Shown: positions 34,074 through 42,967, counted from the stretch's first letter. The stretch is 64,000 nucleotides of DNA from Clostridium sp. CAG:1000 (GCA_000436975.1 HG000341.1:35437-99436); one strand, 5' to 3'. Made by a program: numbers and translations. The notes: a model not told the origin generated them from the sequence alone.

Positions 34074-35446
34074 AGTACTGCCTCACTTTCCAAAAGCTGC
34101 ATATTAAATCTAAGTTCGTCTTGCTGTCTAATCATTGTTTCTTTTTCTTCTTCACTTAATTTCCTAAAATCTTCTTTTAACTTTTTAATATATTCTATAT
34201 TTTTCTTTTCTATTGAAAGTGTCTTATTATATATTTCTTTTAATGTATCACATGTAAGTAACATTACAATATCATCATCAAGCCTTATGTATGAGCAAGC
34301 CATTCTACCGGATTTATTAATAAATATTGGTGTTATGCTTCCATTAACTTGCGTTGACTTAATTCCACCTTTTAAATAATCATATTGACCATTTTCAAGT
34401 TTATTTAAAAGTGTTTCTATATTTTTTCTATCATCACTATCAAAATCTGAAATATTAAAAAGTGTTCTTCCGTGTGTATCTGTAAAATAAAGTATATTAG
34501 ATGATGATTTTTCTTTTTCTTCTGTAACTTCATCAAGATAAGATCCTATTTCATGCGAAACTCTTATAACGTCTTCCATTTCCTGCAAATATAACTCATA
34601 TATTTCTCTATCAGACATATTGCCATTTGTATTAATTGATTTAATATCTTCAACTGTCTTAGCTATATAGTATAAGCACCCTATCATAGCACCCTCTTTA
34701 TATGAGAACTTTTTAGCATTTTCTACAAAATTATCACCATAAGCTTTTACTGCCTCAAAGTGGTAACTTAATTGGCTAGTTGTCTTACCTTCGAATAAGT
34801 AATAATATTTGTTTTTAAGTTTATTTGCTTCATCAGTTAATTCTTTAAATCTAGTTTCCAAATCACTAAAATCAATTTTTTCTTTTTTAGACTCAACAGA
34901 AGAAATAATACTTTCTATTGATGGAGATATCTCTTCTTTTTTAGTCATCTTTGTACTTTCAAATGCCTTCAATGCAAGTAAGCTAAGTTTATCTTGCTCA
35001 TGTAAATCACTTGATGTTAATAATGACACGTAATAATCAAAATCGACTTCAACTCCATCTATTATATTTTTAACTTTAGCAATTTCATCTAATAACTCAG
35101 CTTTTTTAATATTATTATTTTGAAATCTAGTAGTATTGTTTAATATATCACTCTTTTTAATTTTATTTATTGCATCATAAACTTGAGGTGCTTCATATGC
35201 ACCAGCATTCAGATAGTATTCTATTACTTTAAATTGTATTAAAAGAGATTCATCAAATCTTATAATAGTATCTTTATATTTTAACATTTCTCTAGCAGTC
35301 ATCACTTCTTTAATTTTAGAAAGATCACTTTCAGATTCAAGTTCCATAACTACAGCATCTAAAGAACTTTGAAGCTTAAACAAATAAAACTTCAAATATT
35401 CATTAAAATTATTAACAGCAGCATTAGAAGATTCAATATTATACAT
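34070..35446 (-). CDS. Hypothetical protein, 458 residues
   Basis: First gene of the unknown operon. Residues 1-300 are mostly helical and acidic. Residues about 320-420 form a smaller alpha/beta module (ILYFTDTHGRTLFNISDF, then KLENGQYDYLKGG, then RMACSYIRLDDDIVMLL). Its order of elements loosely recalls the RelE/ParE fold, but no catalytic residues can be assigned and this is only a guess. The tail is a helix. GAGGTAG precedes the ATG. Confidence 0.5.
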   Translation of the reverse strand: MYNIESSNAAVNNFNEYLKFYLFKLQSSLDAVVMELESESDLSKIKEVMTAREMLKYKDTIIRFDESLLIQFKVIEYYLNAGAYEAPQVYDAINKIKKSDILNNTTRFQNNNIKKAELLDEIAKVKNIIDGVEVDFDYYVSLLTSSDLHEQDKLSLLALKAFESTKMTKKEEISPSIESIISSVESKKEKIDFSDLETRFKELTDEANKLKNKYYYLFEGKTTSQLSYHFEAVKAYGDNFVENAKKFSYKEGAMIGCLYYIAKTVEDIKSINTNGNMSDREIYELYLQEMEDVIRVSHEIGSYLDEVTEEKEKSSSNILYFTDTHGRTLFNISDFDSDDRKNIETLLNKLENGQYDYLKGGIKSTQVNGSITPIFINKSGRMACSYIRLDDDIVMLLTCDTLKEIYNKTLSIEKKNIEYIKKLKEDFRKLSEEEKETMIRQQDELRFNMQLLESEAVL

Positions 35447-35501
35447 ACTACTACCTCACTATTCTTTAATAATTATATCACAATATGAATTTTATAACAA
35501 G

Positions 35502-35529
35502 AAAAAAACTTGCTAAATACTAGTAAGTT
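35502..35529 (-). terminator. Terminator after frr
   Basis: ACTTGC and GTAAGT pair (one G-T), with a T run on the minus strand. Confidence 0.55.
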
Positions 35530-36052
35530 CAGTTTCTTTTTCTTTAAATTTTTCATCTACTGTTTTATTATATTTATTTATTAAATCTTGTACAATTTCT
35601 AAACACATTTCTTTTTCATCATCAGTCATTTCACTCTTTTTAATTTTATTATTTTCATCTTGTCTTACATTTCTAAGAGCAATTTTAGCCTCTTCTGCCA
35701 TAGCTGATGCTTGACGTACATAATCTTTTCTTGTTTCACCAGTAAGTTCAGGAACAGTAAGCATAATCACTTCTCCATTATTAGTTGGTGCTATGCCTAG
35801 ATTTGCTTCATATATAGCTTTTTCCATATTTTTTAAAGATGATTTATCAAAAGGTTTAATACTAAGTACTCTTGCTTCAGGAATGCTTATAGTAGCTAAA
35901 GTTTGTATAGGAGTTGGCGTTCCATAATAGTCAACCATAATACCATTTAAAATATTTGGGTTTGCCCTACCAGCTCTAATAGTTATAAATCTATTTTCAA
36001 GATTTTCTATTACTTTATTCATCTTATTTTTAACATCATTTTCATCAATCAT
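35513..36052 (-). CDS. frr: Ribosome recycling factor
   Basis: A 179-residue protein with the RRF pattern: ITIRAGRANPNILNGIMVDYYGTPTPI, then ATISIPEARVLSIKPFD, then TGETRKDYVRQASAMAEEAKIALRNVRQDEN. With EF-G it splits ribosomes after termination. GGAGG precedes the ATG. It is detached from pyrH/tsf, its usual neighbours. Confidence 0.95.
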   Translation of the reverse strand: MIDENDVKNKMNKVIENLENRFITIRAGRANPNILNGIMVDYYGTPTPIQTLATISIPEARVLSIKPFDKSSLKNMEKAIYEANLGIAPTNNGEVIMLTVPELTGETRKDYVRQASAMAEEAKIALRNVRQDENNKIKKSEMTDDEKEMCLEIVQDLINKYNKTVDEKFKEKETELTSI

Positions 36053-36100
36053 AGTTTTCCTCCATAAATATTATATAAATAATTAAGTTTCAAATCAACT

Positions 36101-36124
36101 AAAAAGTACACATTTGTGTACTTA
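36101..36124 (-). terminator. Terminator after the M23 gene
   Basis: AAGTACAC-AAAT-GTGTACTT followed by T on the minus strand. Confidence 0.75.
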
Positions 36125-36128
36125 AATA

Positions 36129-36749
36129 TCAATCTTTTATTATTAGTTTTTCGCCTTCATTTAAATATATCTTATACATACCACTTTTGTTACAAATGTA
36201 TTCAAATAATGTATCATCTATTGTAGGATTAACTTCTTCTTTTACAGGTTCATTTTTAATAGGTTCTTCCACTTTAATGTCCTCACTTTCTAATAACATA
36301 GGTTTATATTTATTTAATGTGTTTTTACCAACCACTTGATTTTTAGTATAATATGTATACTTTAGTGGATTAACTTTCGTACCATTTATAATAACCTCAT
36401 AATGACAATGAACTCCGAATGAATAACCAGTGTTACCCATAATGCCAAGAATGTCTCCTGTTTTTACTTTATCTCCTACTTTTACTCTTATACTGTCATA
36501 CTTTAAATGAGCAACTAGTGTAACAACACCATTACCATGGTTTATTTTAATATAATTACCATATGTCTTACTTGATGTATTTCTTGTCCTAATACTATTT
36601 TTAACATAAGTAACTACCCCATCGTATGGTGCTAAAATCTTGTGATTGGGTCCACCATTGCCAGTACTCCACCCCATATCTATTGCTTTATGAGAAGATT
36701 TATATCCTTGAGTAATTCCAATATAATCGCATGGAAATATTAATTTCAT
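36129..36749 (-). CDS. M23 metallopeptidase, endolysin-like
   Basis: A 206-residue LytM-type peptidase. Zinc ligands are visible in SSHKAIDMG (HxxxD) and VHCHYEV (HxH). A linker rich in Glu, Lys and Pro (about 150-175) leads to a short C-terminal domain of strands ending KIYLNEGEKLIIKD, perhaps a wall-binding module. There is no signal peptide, unlike cellular M23 enzymes. Directly upstream (2 bases) is a holin-like membrane protein, so this looks like a phage lysis pair. No other phage gene is nearby. Confidence 0.8.
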   Translation of the reverse strand: MKLIFPCDYIGITQGYKSSHKAIDMGWSTGNGGPNHKILAPYDGVVTYVKNSIRTRNTSSKTYGNYIKINHGNGVVTLVAHLKYDSIRVKVGDKVKTGDILGIMGNTGYSFGVHCHYEVIINGTKVNPLKYTYYTKNQVVGKNTLNKYKPMLLESEDIKVEEPIKNEPVKEEVNPTIDDTLFEYICNKSGMYKIYLNEGEKLIIKD

Positions 36750-36751
36750 AT

Positions 36752-37066
36752 CTAATCCCTCTTGATCTCTGTGATTCCTTGTAATTTAGAATATGATGCA
36801 AATATTTTATCCTCAAATGCTTTATATAAAGAATCTGCTCCAAGAAAACTAAAAAGTCCTACCCATAATGATTCTAAGATATCATACTTAGTAAATGATA
36901 ATGTAAAAACAACACCAAACAGCATAGATACAAAAAATGAAATATATAATAAACATGAGTTACATTTTATTATAGATGCAGTCTTAATCTTTTGAACAAA
37001 TGCTGTGCTTAATATACTAGATGCGCAAGCTATAACAAGTAACATTTTAATCAAATCAATATTCAT
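36752..37066 (-). CDS. Holin-like small membrane protein
   Basis: A 104-residue protein with three hydrophobic segments (about 5-25, 35-60 and 65-85) and a charged C-terminal tail. The pattern AFVQKIKTA after the first helix recalls holins of the Listeria A118 type. GGTGA lies about seven bases before the ATG at 37066. It is immediately followed by a signal-less M23 peptidase, the usual holin-endolysin order. Confidence 0.65.
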   Translation of the reverse strand: MNIDLIKMLLVIACASSILSTAFVQKIKTASIIKCNSCLLYISFFVSMLFGVVFTLSFTKYDILESLWVGLFSFLGADSLYKAFEDKIFASYSKLQGITEIKRD

Positions 37067-37094
37067 AATTTCTTCACCCATTATATTTTATTAT

Positions 37095-37137
37095 AAAAAA
37101 AGATTATTGAGTATTACAGACAACTAATAATCTTTTT
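37095..37137 (-). terminator. Terminator after the HIT gene
   Basis: AGATTATT (37101-37108) pairs with AATAATCT (37126-37133) around a long loop, with a T run on the minus strand. Confidence 0.65.
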
Positions 37138-37486
37138 TATTTGGTATTACACCTCTTATTCCACCTCTAGGATTTTCAATATCATTATCATATCTAGGTA
37201 TTATATGCATATGAACATGCATTATGCTTTGACCTGCAGAAACGCCACAATTAAAGCCAATATTATATCCGGTTGGCTTATACTTATTATCAATATATTC
37301 TTTGCACTTAGAAAGAAGATCAAACATAGCCTCTTTCTCTTCATAAGTAGTATCAAATAATGTTTCTTTATGTTCTTTTGTTATGATAAGCATGTGTCCT
37401 TCACTAACAGGAAATTCATCAAAAAAAGCAATTGCATTTTCATTTTCGAATATAGGTTTTATTTTATTACAAAATATACAATTCAT
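37124..37486 (-). CDS. HIT-family nucleotide hydrolase
   Basis: A 120-residue protein with FCNKI at the N terminus (possible zinc-binding CxxC), VSEGHMLIITKEH and the histidine triad HVHMHIIPRYDND. The family hydrolyses nucleoside phosphoramidates and dinucleoside polyphosphates. GGAAG precedes the ATG. It has its own terminator. Confidence 0.93.
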   Translation of the reverse strand: MNCIFCNKIKPIFENENAIAFFDEFPVSEGHMLIITKEHKETLFDTTYEEKEAMFDLLSKCKEYIDNKYKPTGYNIGFNCGVSAGQSIMHVHMHIIPRYDNDIENPRGGIRGVIPNKKDY

Positions 37487-37509
37487 TCTTCCTCCATTTA
37501 TATTTTATC

Positions 37510-37539
37510 AAAAAAAGAAAATCCCATCAATGATGGAAT
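37510..37539 (-). terminator. Intrinsic terminator
   Basis: CCATCA and TGATGG form a hairpin followed by T-rich sequence on the minus strand, just after the gene ending at 37541. Confidence 0.65.
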
Positions 37540-37540
37540 T

Positions 37541-38158
37541 TCATCTATTTCTTTTAGAAGATAAAGCATAACAATAAATATCATCTATTACGCCATATTC
37601 TTCACTAACTTCACCTAATAATTTATCTTTTAACTCTTTCATTTGTTTTAATCTTTTATTAATATCATGGTCATAAATACTACCATATACACCAACAGCA
37701 ATATTTTTTCCACTATTATGTAACATCTCCCAGTTTCTTATATCACTTTGAGTATAAGGATTATGAGTTATAAATCTATTAATATTTGAGTCAATTAACT
37801 CTAATTTACCATTAGTTACCATAGCAGGGCCATGTCCAAATCCACGAGCAGAAAATTCTCCTTTAATTACTTTACCATTAGTCTTATTTTCTAAACCCTC
37901 TGAGTATGGCGTTATAATATTAGTGCTAGTGCACTCAGCAAGTGAATCATACATGCCTTTTCCAATTTCTACTGAAAAAGAATCATACGTTTGGCCATTC
38001 ATATAATCTAATAATGTTATAAACTTCCAACTAACTAACTTATTTTCTTTTATCCAAGAACAAAACTCATTAACAAATTCCTCTGAATTAACATTAGCGT
38101 GTCTAATACCTCTGGCTTCCATAAATTGTTTAAGTAATTTATCTAAATATTTTTCCAT
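37541..38158 (-). CDS. Hypothetical protein behind a structured leader
   Basis: A 205-residue soluble protein with no recognised family. A middle region reads SARGFGHGPAMVTNGKLELI and the C-terminal part is helical and basic. AGAGGGG precedes the ATG. The transcript begins about 95 bases upstream and carries a hairpin and then a strong terminator hairpin before the ribosome site. Expression is therefore probably controlled by premature termination. Confidence 0.6.
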   Translation of the reverse strand: MEKYLDKLLKQFMEARGIRHANVNSEEFVNEFCSWIKENKLVSWKFITLLDYMNGQTYDSFSVEIGKGMYDSLAECTSTNIITPYSEGLENKTNGKVIKGEFSARGFGHGPAMVTNGKLELIDSNINRFITHNPYTQSDIRNWEMLHNSGKNIAVGVYGSIYDHDINKRLKQMKELKDKLLGEVSEEYGVIDDIYCYALSSKRNR

Positions 38159-38175
38159 TTAAACCCCTCTTTTTA

Positions 38176-38210
38176 ACAAAAATAAAGACCTACTAATAAG
38201 AGTAGGTCTC
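38176..38210 (-). terminator. Leader terminator (attenuator) before the 37541-38158 gene
   Basis: On the minus strand AGACCTACT pairs with AGTAGGTCT around TCTTAT, followed by a T-rich tail. It lies between the promoter and the gene, in the 5' leader. Confidence 0.75.
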
Positions 38211-38214
38211 AAAA

Positions 38215-38252
38215 CAGTTATAAGTTACCAAAACCCCTATGTCTCATAACTG
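38215..38252 (-). ncRNA. Structured leader element or small RNA, unknown class
   Basis: On the minus strand CAGTTAT (38252-38246) pairs with ATAACTG (38221-38215), enclosing a 24-base purine/U-rich loop containing ATAGGGGTTTTGG. It starts almost at the predicted transcript 5' end and is followed after a few bases by an intrinsic terminator. Part of the loop (UAGG) could pair with CCUA in the terminator's 5' arm. This is the layout of a small riboswitch or of a terminated sRNA. It does not match any riboswitch class that I can recall. Confidence 0.5.
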
Positions 38253-38257
38253 CCCAT

Positions 38258-38286
38258 ATTATACCTCAAAGAGCTATAAAAGTCAA
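38258..38286 (-). promoter_or_regulatory. Promoter of the structured leader
   Basis: TTGACT (38281-38286), 17-base spacer, TATAAT (38258-38263) on the minus strand, a near-consensus sigma-A promoter. Confidence 0.8.
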
Positions 38287-38306
38287 GAAAACATCACTAA
38301 ATGTAT

Positions 38307-39065
38307 TTATCTATCACTATTGTTTATGATTGAATTTTGATTTTTAAATTCAAATTTTAATGTTTTATCTTTTTCTATTGGCATACTCATATCTATTTCT
38401 TCTTTATTAGGACAAAAATCATTTACTTGGATTGCTCTATTAACTATTTGTAAATATGCTAAATAATTACGATATTGTTTAAGCTCTTCGATACTAGCAT
38501 TAGCAATCAAATCTTCAAAATTTATTTTAATTTCTTTTTCTTTTTTATCTACAATTTTATATGAATGTTCTAAAAGCAAAGAATCTTTTTCTATTAATTC
38601 TTCTTTAATAGCATCTTTTTGTTTCTCATATCTCGGAGTCATTTTCTCAATAAGTTGATTAATTCTAATACAATTATACCTTTGTAACATTATACAGTAT
38701 ATATTCATAACCATAGCTGGCAAAACTATAATAGTAGTAGATAAAGATGCCATCCCCATAATTATTTTTATAAAACTAGGAAGAAATGCTAATAATGCGA
38801 ATATATGAATACCAGCATTTTTAAACAACTGTTTTTTAAATTTTTTAATATCTTCTAAACTTTTTGCCTTTCCTATATTATAATTACTAGCTGTGTTATA
38901 TAAAGATTTTTTTCTTTCTCCCTTAGGCATTTTAAAAGTCAACGGGAGTGTTACTATATCACGTACGAAAAAGGCCATTTTTCTAAAAGCTTTAATGCCT
39001 AGTAATTCATAAAATTTCATTTCGATACCTTTGTCTTTTTTAAAATAATTTTCAGTCTTATTCAT
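38307..39065 (-). CDS. Membrane protein, possibly CrtO-like acyltransferase family
   Basis: A 252-residue protein with two central hydrophobic helices (about 83-130) and charged helical flanks. The MKFYELLGIKAFRK segment and the MLQRYNCIRINQL motif after the second helix recall the glycosyl-diaponeurosporenoate acyltransferase (CrtO-like) family. The match is short and no carotenoid genes are nearby. AAGGAA precedes the ATG. Confidence 0.5.
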   Translation of the reverse strand: MNKTENYFKKDKGIEMKFYELLGIKAFRKMAFFVRDIVTLPLTFKMPKGERKKSLYNTASNYNIGKAKSLEDIKKFKKQLFKNAGIHIFALLAFLPSFIKIIMGMASLSTTIIVLPAMVMNIYCIMLQRYNCIRINQLIEKMTPRYEKQKDAIKEELIEKDSLLLEHSYKIVDKKEKEIKINFEDLIANASIEELKQYRNYLAYLQIVNRAIQVNDFCPNKEEIDMSMPIEKDKTLKFEFKNQNSIINNSDR

Positions 39066-39141
39066 ATAATTTTTTTCCTTTTTAAAATATGCATATTCTA
39101 ATATAAAATGATATTTTTGTCAATTAATACTATAATTAATT

Positions 39142-39681
39142 TCATTTTCCCCTATACATAAAACATTCTTTATCATGTGAATAAATAACGCCTATTGCTT
39201 GTAAATAAGAATATATTATTGTTGAACCGACAAACTTCATACCTCTTCTAATCAAATCCTTAGATATCAAATCAGACAAATCATTTGTTACTTTGCCTAT
39301 TTCATAAAGTGTTTTATTATTAGTAAATGTTATTAAATAATTGTTAAAACTTCCATATTCTTTTTGTATATTCTTAAATATTTTAGCATTATTTATACTA
39401 GCTTTTATTTTAAGTTTGTTTCTAATAATCTTTTTATTTAACAATAATTCATTAATCTTATCTTCATCATAATTAATTATTTTATTTATATCAAAATAAT
39501 CATATGCAACTTCAAAATTATGTCTTTTGTTCAAGATACATTCCCATGACAAACCTGCTTGAAATGATTCAAGTATTAACATCTCAAATAAATATTTTTC
39601 ATCAGAAGAAGGTATTCCCCATTCCGAATCATGATACTCTACATATAAAGGATTAGTTTCATTACACCATTTACATCTCAT
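39142..39681 (-). CDS. tag: DNA-3-methyladenine glycosylase I
   Basis: A 179-residue protein with the Tag pattern: MRCKWCNETNPLYVEYHDSEWGIP (zinc-binding Cys and His with others at the C terminus), then LILESFQAGLSWECILNKR, then GMKFVGSTIIYSYLQAIGVI. It removes 3-methyladenine from DNA. AGGTGAT fixes the ATG at 39681. Confidence 0.93.
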   Translation of the reverse strand: MRCKWCNETNPLYVEYHDSEWGIPSSDEKYLFEMLILESFQAGLSWECILNKRHNFEVAYDYFDINKIINYDEDKINELLLNKKIIRNKLKIKASINNAKIFKNIQKEYGSFNNYLITFTNNKTLYEIGKVTNDLSDLISKDLIRRGMKFVGSTIIYSYLQAIGVIYSHDKECFMYRGK

Positions 39682-39696
39682 GATTATCACCTTTAC

Positions 39697-39915
39697 TTAT
39701 GAATAATATGTAGTACCACTTGAATAATTTATTCCAGTAAAACTACCTCTAAGAACATTATAAACAAATATTGCAAGGCCACAACTCACTATTATTGGTA
39801 CAACAAGTAATATAGCAGTAGTTGTTTTTATTGGATAACATGATTTTTTAATAATTTTATATACAGCAAATGATAGTAAAACCACTAATATAATAATATA
39901 AATTGATTGTTTCAT
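39697..39915 (-). CDS. Small two-helix membrane protein
   Basis: A 72-residue protein with two hydrophobic helices (about 4-20 and 33-53) and a short Ser/Tyr-rich tail. No family is recognised. It ends 15 bases before the tag start, so the two may be co-transcribed. Confidence 0.5.
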   Translation of the reverse strand: MKQSIYIIILVVLLSFAVYKIIKKSCYPIKTTTAILLVVPIIVSCGLAIFVYNVLRGSFTGINYSSGTTYYS

Positions 39916-39965
39916 ATAGACACCTCTGTCGTAAGTATATCAAAAACTTCTCAATTATACCATAA

Positions 39966-39993
39966 TAAAAGACTAAATAATTAGTCTTGGTTT
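39966..39993. terminator. Hairpin with T-rich flanks
   Basis: AAGACTAA-ATAA-TTAGTCTT. On the minus strand it could end a transcript coming from the 40000-40200 remnant region. Confidence 0.5.
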
Positions 39994-40031
39994 TATTTCA
40001 GTTAAATTAAAGAAAATAACTATAATTAAAA

Positions 40032-40208
40032 TTAATTCTTGTCCAATTCGATAGTAGAATATATGTTATATCCCTCATACTGATAGCTTGAATCTATTTG
40101 TTTCATAAATACCTGTTTCCAAATCTTTTACAGGACTTCTTTCCATGTTTCATTAGCTATTGCCTTCTTAAACGAATGAACTAAATTCATTTCAACATAT
40201 TTTTTTAT
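40032..40208 (-). pseudogene. Possible gene remnant in the 39916-40261 gap
   Basis: This gap of about 345 bases has no intact gene apart from two hairpins. On the minus strand one frame reads KKYVEMNLVHSFKKAIANET and continues to WKEVL before a TAA. It goes on in the same frame as KIWKQVFMKQIDSSYQYEGY to a final stop after LDKN. It has no ribosome site. It may be a decayed gene of unknown family, but chance cannot be excluded. Confidence 0.25.
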
Positions 40209-40215
40209 CAATACA

Positions 40216-40252
40216 CAAAAAAACTAAAACACAAAATGTTTTAGTTTTAGTA
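40216..40252 (-). terminator. Terminator after ppdK
   Basis: AAAACTAAAACA pairs with TGTTTTAGTTTT, with a T run on the minus strand. Confidence 0.75.
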
Positions 40253-40261
40253 TTTAATTAG

Positions 40262-42883
40262 TTATTTTTTTGATTTGATTGCAGCTTGTGCAGCAGCAAG
40301 TCTAGCAATAGGAACTCTAAATGGACTACATGATACATAAGTAAGTCCTACGCTATGACAAAACTCTATAGATGATGGATCTCCACCATGTTCACCACAT
40401 ATTCCAAGTTCAATATTAGGTCTGGTTTTCTTACCTTTTTCTACAGCTATTTCAATTAGTTGTCCTACTCCTTTAGTATCAACTCTTGCGAATGGATCAC
40501 TCTCAAATATTTGTTTTTCATAATAATCATTTAAGAATTTACCAGCATCATCTCTACTAAATCCATATGTCATTTGAGTTAAATCATTAGTACCGAAGCT
40601 AAAGAACTCTGCATCTTCTGCGATTTCATCAGCAAGTAACGCTGCTCTTGGTATTTCAATCATAGTACCAATCATATATTCAACTTTATAGTCTTGTTCT
40701 TCAAATACTTTTTCTATTGTTTCAACAACTATATTTTTAACATATTTTAATTCTTTAGGATCTCCTACTAAAGGTATCATAATTTCAGGTTTAACTTTAA
40801 TACCACTCTTTTCAACATTAATTGCAGCTTCTATTACAGCTCTTGTTTGCATAACAGCAATCTCTGGGAATGTTATAGAAAGTCTACAACCTCTATGTCC
40901 CATCATAGGATTAAATTCGTGTAAACTCTCGATTTTAGTCTTTAATTCTTCAAATGTTACGCCTAAGTCCTTGGCTAAATCTTTTATTTCCTCTTCTGTA
41001 TGAGGAACAAATTCATGCAATGGTGGATCTAAGAATCTTATTGTTACTGGATATCCATTCATTTCTTTAAATAACTCTTCAAAGTCACCTCTTTGCATTG
41101 GCAATAATTTAGCAAGCGCTTTTTGTCTTTGCTCTTTAGTATCAGAAACAATCATTTCCCTAATAGCAAATATTCTATCTTTTTCAAAGAACATATGCTC
41201 TGTTCTACAAAGACCTATTCCTTCTGCGCCAAATTTAACTGCTTGATGAGCATCACGTTTAGTATCGGCATTAGTTCTTACTTCTAATTTTCTTACCTCA
41301 TCTGCCCAAGACATGAATGTTTCAAAGTCTCCACTAATTTCTGGTTCAACAGTTTTAACTTGAGTTCCATATACTTTACCAGTAGAACCATCTATAGAAA
41401 TATAGTCACCTTCTTTAAATACAACTCCCTCACTTGTTGTTAATGTTTTATTATCCTCATTTACCGTTAGTTCACCACATCCAGATACACAACATCTACC
41501 CATACCTCTTGCCACTACGGCAGCATGTGATGTCATACCGCCACGAATTGTTAAAACTCCGCGAGCAAGATTCATACCTTCAATATCCTCAGGTGATGTT
41601 TCTAATCTAACTAGAATTACATCTTCGCCATCTTTAGCATGTTTTGTTGCATCGGCAGCTGTAAAATAAATCTTACCACAAGCAGCGCCAGGAGATGCAG
41701 CAAGTCCAGTGGCTATAGGAGTAACACTCTTTAATACTTCACTATCAAAAGTCGGATGTAATAATTGATCTAATTGTTTTGGCTCAACTTTTAATAAAGC
41801 CTCTTCTTTAGTAATCATTCCCTCATTATATAAATCAACTGCAATTTTAATAGCAGCAGAACCTGTTCTCTTACCATTTCTAGTTTGTAACATAAATAAT
41901 TTACCATTTTCAATAGTAAACTCCATATCTTGCATATCTCTATAATGGCTTTCTAATATTTCACAAGTCTTAACAAATTCGTTGTATGCATCGGGCATAA
42001 CTTCTTTTAAAGTATCAATGCTCTTTGGAGTTCTAACACCTGCAACAACATCTTCACCTTGCGCATTCATTAAATATTCACCATAAAGTTTCTTTTCACC
42101 TGTAGCTGGATTTCTAGTAAATGCAACACCAGTTCCACAATCATCGCCCTTATTTCCATAAACCATTTCTTGTACATTAACAGCAGTTCCCCATGAACTT
42201 GGAATATCATTCATTCTTCTATAATATATGGCGCGTTCATTATTCCAACTTCTAAATACAGCTGTAACTGCCTCTATTAATTGTTCTTTTGGATCTTGTG
42301 GAAAATCATTATTAGATAATTCTTTATATATTGATTTAAACTTCATAGCTATATCATACATATCATTTTCATCTAAATCAGTATCATATTTAACACCTTT
42401 ATCTTCTTTATATTTATCTAATACTCTTTCAAATGAGCTTTTTGAATATCCTTTTACTACATCAGCAAACATCATAATAAATCTACGATATGAATCATAT
42501 ACAAATCTCTTATTATTTGTTTCCTTTGCAAAATTAATACATACCTCATCATTAAGTCCTAGATTTAATACAGTATCCATCATACCAGGCATACTTGCTC
42601 TAGCTCCACTTCTTACTGATACTAATAAAGGATTATTCATATCTCCCATTTTCTTACCAGTAATTTTTTCTAATTCAGATAATTTATCGAATATTTCATT
42701 TTTAATATCTTCACTTATCTTTTTACCAGACTCATAATAATTAGTACATGCTTCTGTAGTAACAGTAAAACCTCTTGGTACAGGTAAACCAATACTTGTC
42801 ATTTCTGCTAAGTTAGCACCCTTACCACCTAAAAGGTTTTTCATATCTTTATTACCTTCACTAAACATATATACATATTTCAT
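40262..42883 (-). CDS. ppdK: Pyruvate, phosphate dikinase
   Basis: An 873-residue protein of standard length that interconverts pyruvate, ATP and phosphate with PEP, AMP and pyrophosphate. The N-terminal ATP-grasp domain has LLGGKGANLAEM, the central swivelling domain has the phospho-His in GGMTSHAAVVARGMG, and the C-terminal PEP-binding barrel has GLCRTEHMFF and FGTNDLTQMTYGFSRDD. GGAG eight bases upstream favours the ATG at 42883 over 42889. In anaerobic Bacillota it often replaces or supplements pyruvate kinase, saving ATP through pyrophosphate. Confidence 0.96.
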   Translation of the reverse strand: MKYVYMFSEGNKDMKNLLGGKGANLAEMTSIGLPVPRGFTVTTEACTNYYESGKKISEDIKNEIFDKLSELEKITGKKMGDMNNPLLVSVRSGARASMPGMMDTVLNLGLNDEVCINFAKETNNKRFVYDSYRRFIMMFADVVKGYSKSSFERVLDKYKEDKGVKYDTDLDENDMYDIAMKFKSIYKELSNNDFPQDPKEQLIEAVTAVFRSWNNERAIYYRRMNDIPSSWGTAVNVQEMVYGNKGDDCGTGVAFTRNPATGEKKLYGEYLMNAQGEDVVAGVRTPKSIDTLKEVMPDAYNEFVKTCEILESHYRDMQDMEFTIENGKLFMLQTRNGKRTGSAAIKIAVDLYNEGMITKEEALLKVEPKQLDQLLHPTFDSEVLKSVTPIATGLAASPGAACGKIYFTAADATKHAKDGEDVILVRLETSPEDIEGMNLARGVLTIRGGMTSHAAVVARGMGRCCVSGCGELTVNEDNKTLTTSEGVVFKEGDYISIDGSTGKVYGTQVKTVEPEISGDFETFMSWADEVRKLEVRTNADTKRDAHQAVKFGAEGIGLCRTEHMFFEKDRIFAIREMIVSDTKEQRQKALAKLLPMQRGDFEELFKEMNGYPVTIRFLDPPLHEFVPHTEEEIKDLAKDLGVTFEELKTKIESLHEFNPMMGHRGCRLSITFPEIAVMQTRAVIEAAINVEKSGIKVKPEIMIPLVGDPKELKYVKNIVVETIEKVFEEQDYKVEYMIGTMIEIPRAALLADEIAEDAEFFSFGTNDLTQMTYGFSRDDAGKFLNDYYEKQIFESDPFARVDTKGVGQLIEIAVEKGKKTRPNIELGICGEHGGDPSSIEFCHSVGLTYVSCSPFRVPIARLAAAQAAIKSKK

Positions 42884-42967
42884 GACCATTTCTCCTTCCT
42901 ATTTTTACCTCTTAATTATACCATATAACTCATTTATTACATAGTAAACTTGATATTTTCTTTACAA

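Noticed and set aside
38215..38252. PreQ1, fluoride, guanidine or hammerhead-type RNA
   Set aside because: The conserved cores of those classes that I can recall are not present in this hairpin. It is left as an unknown element.
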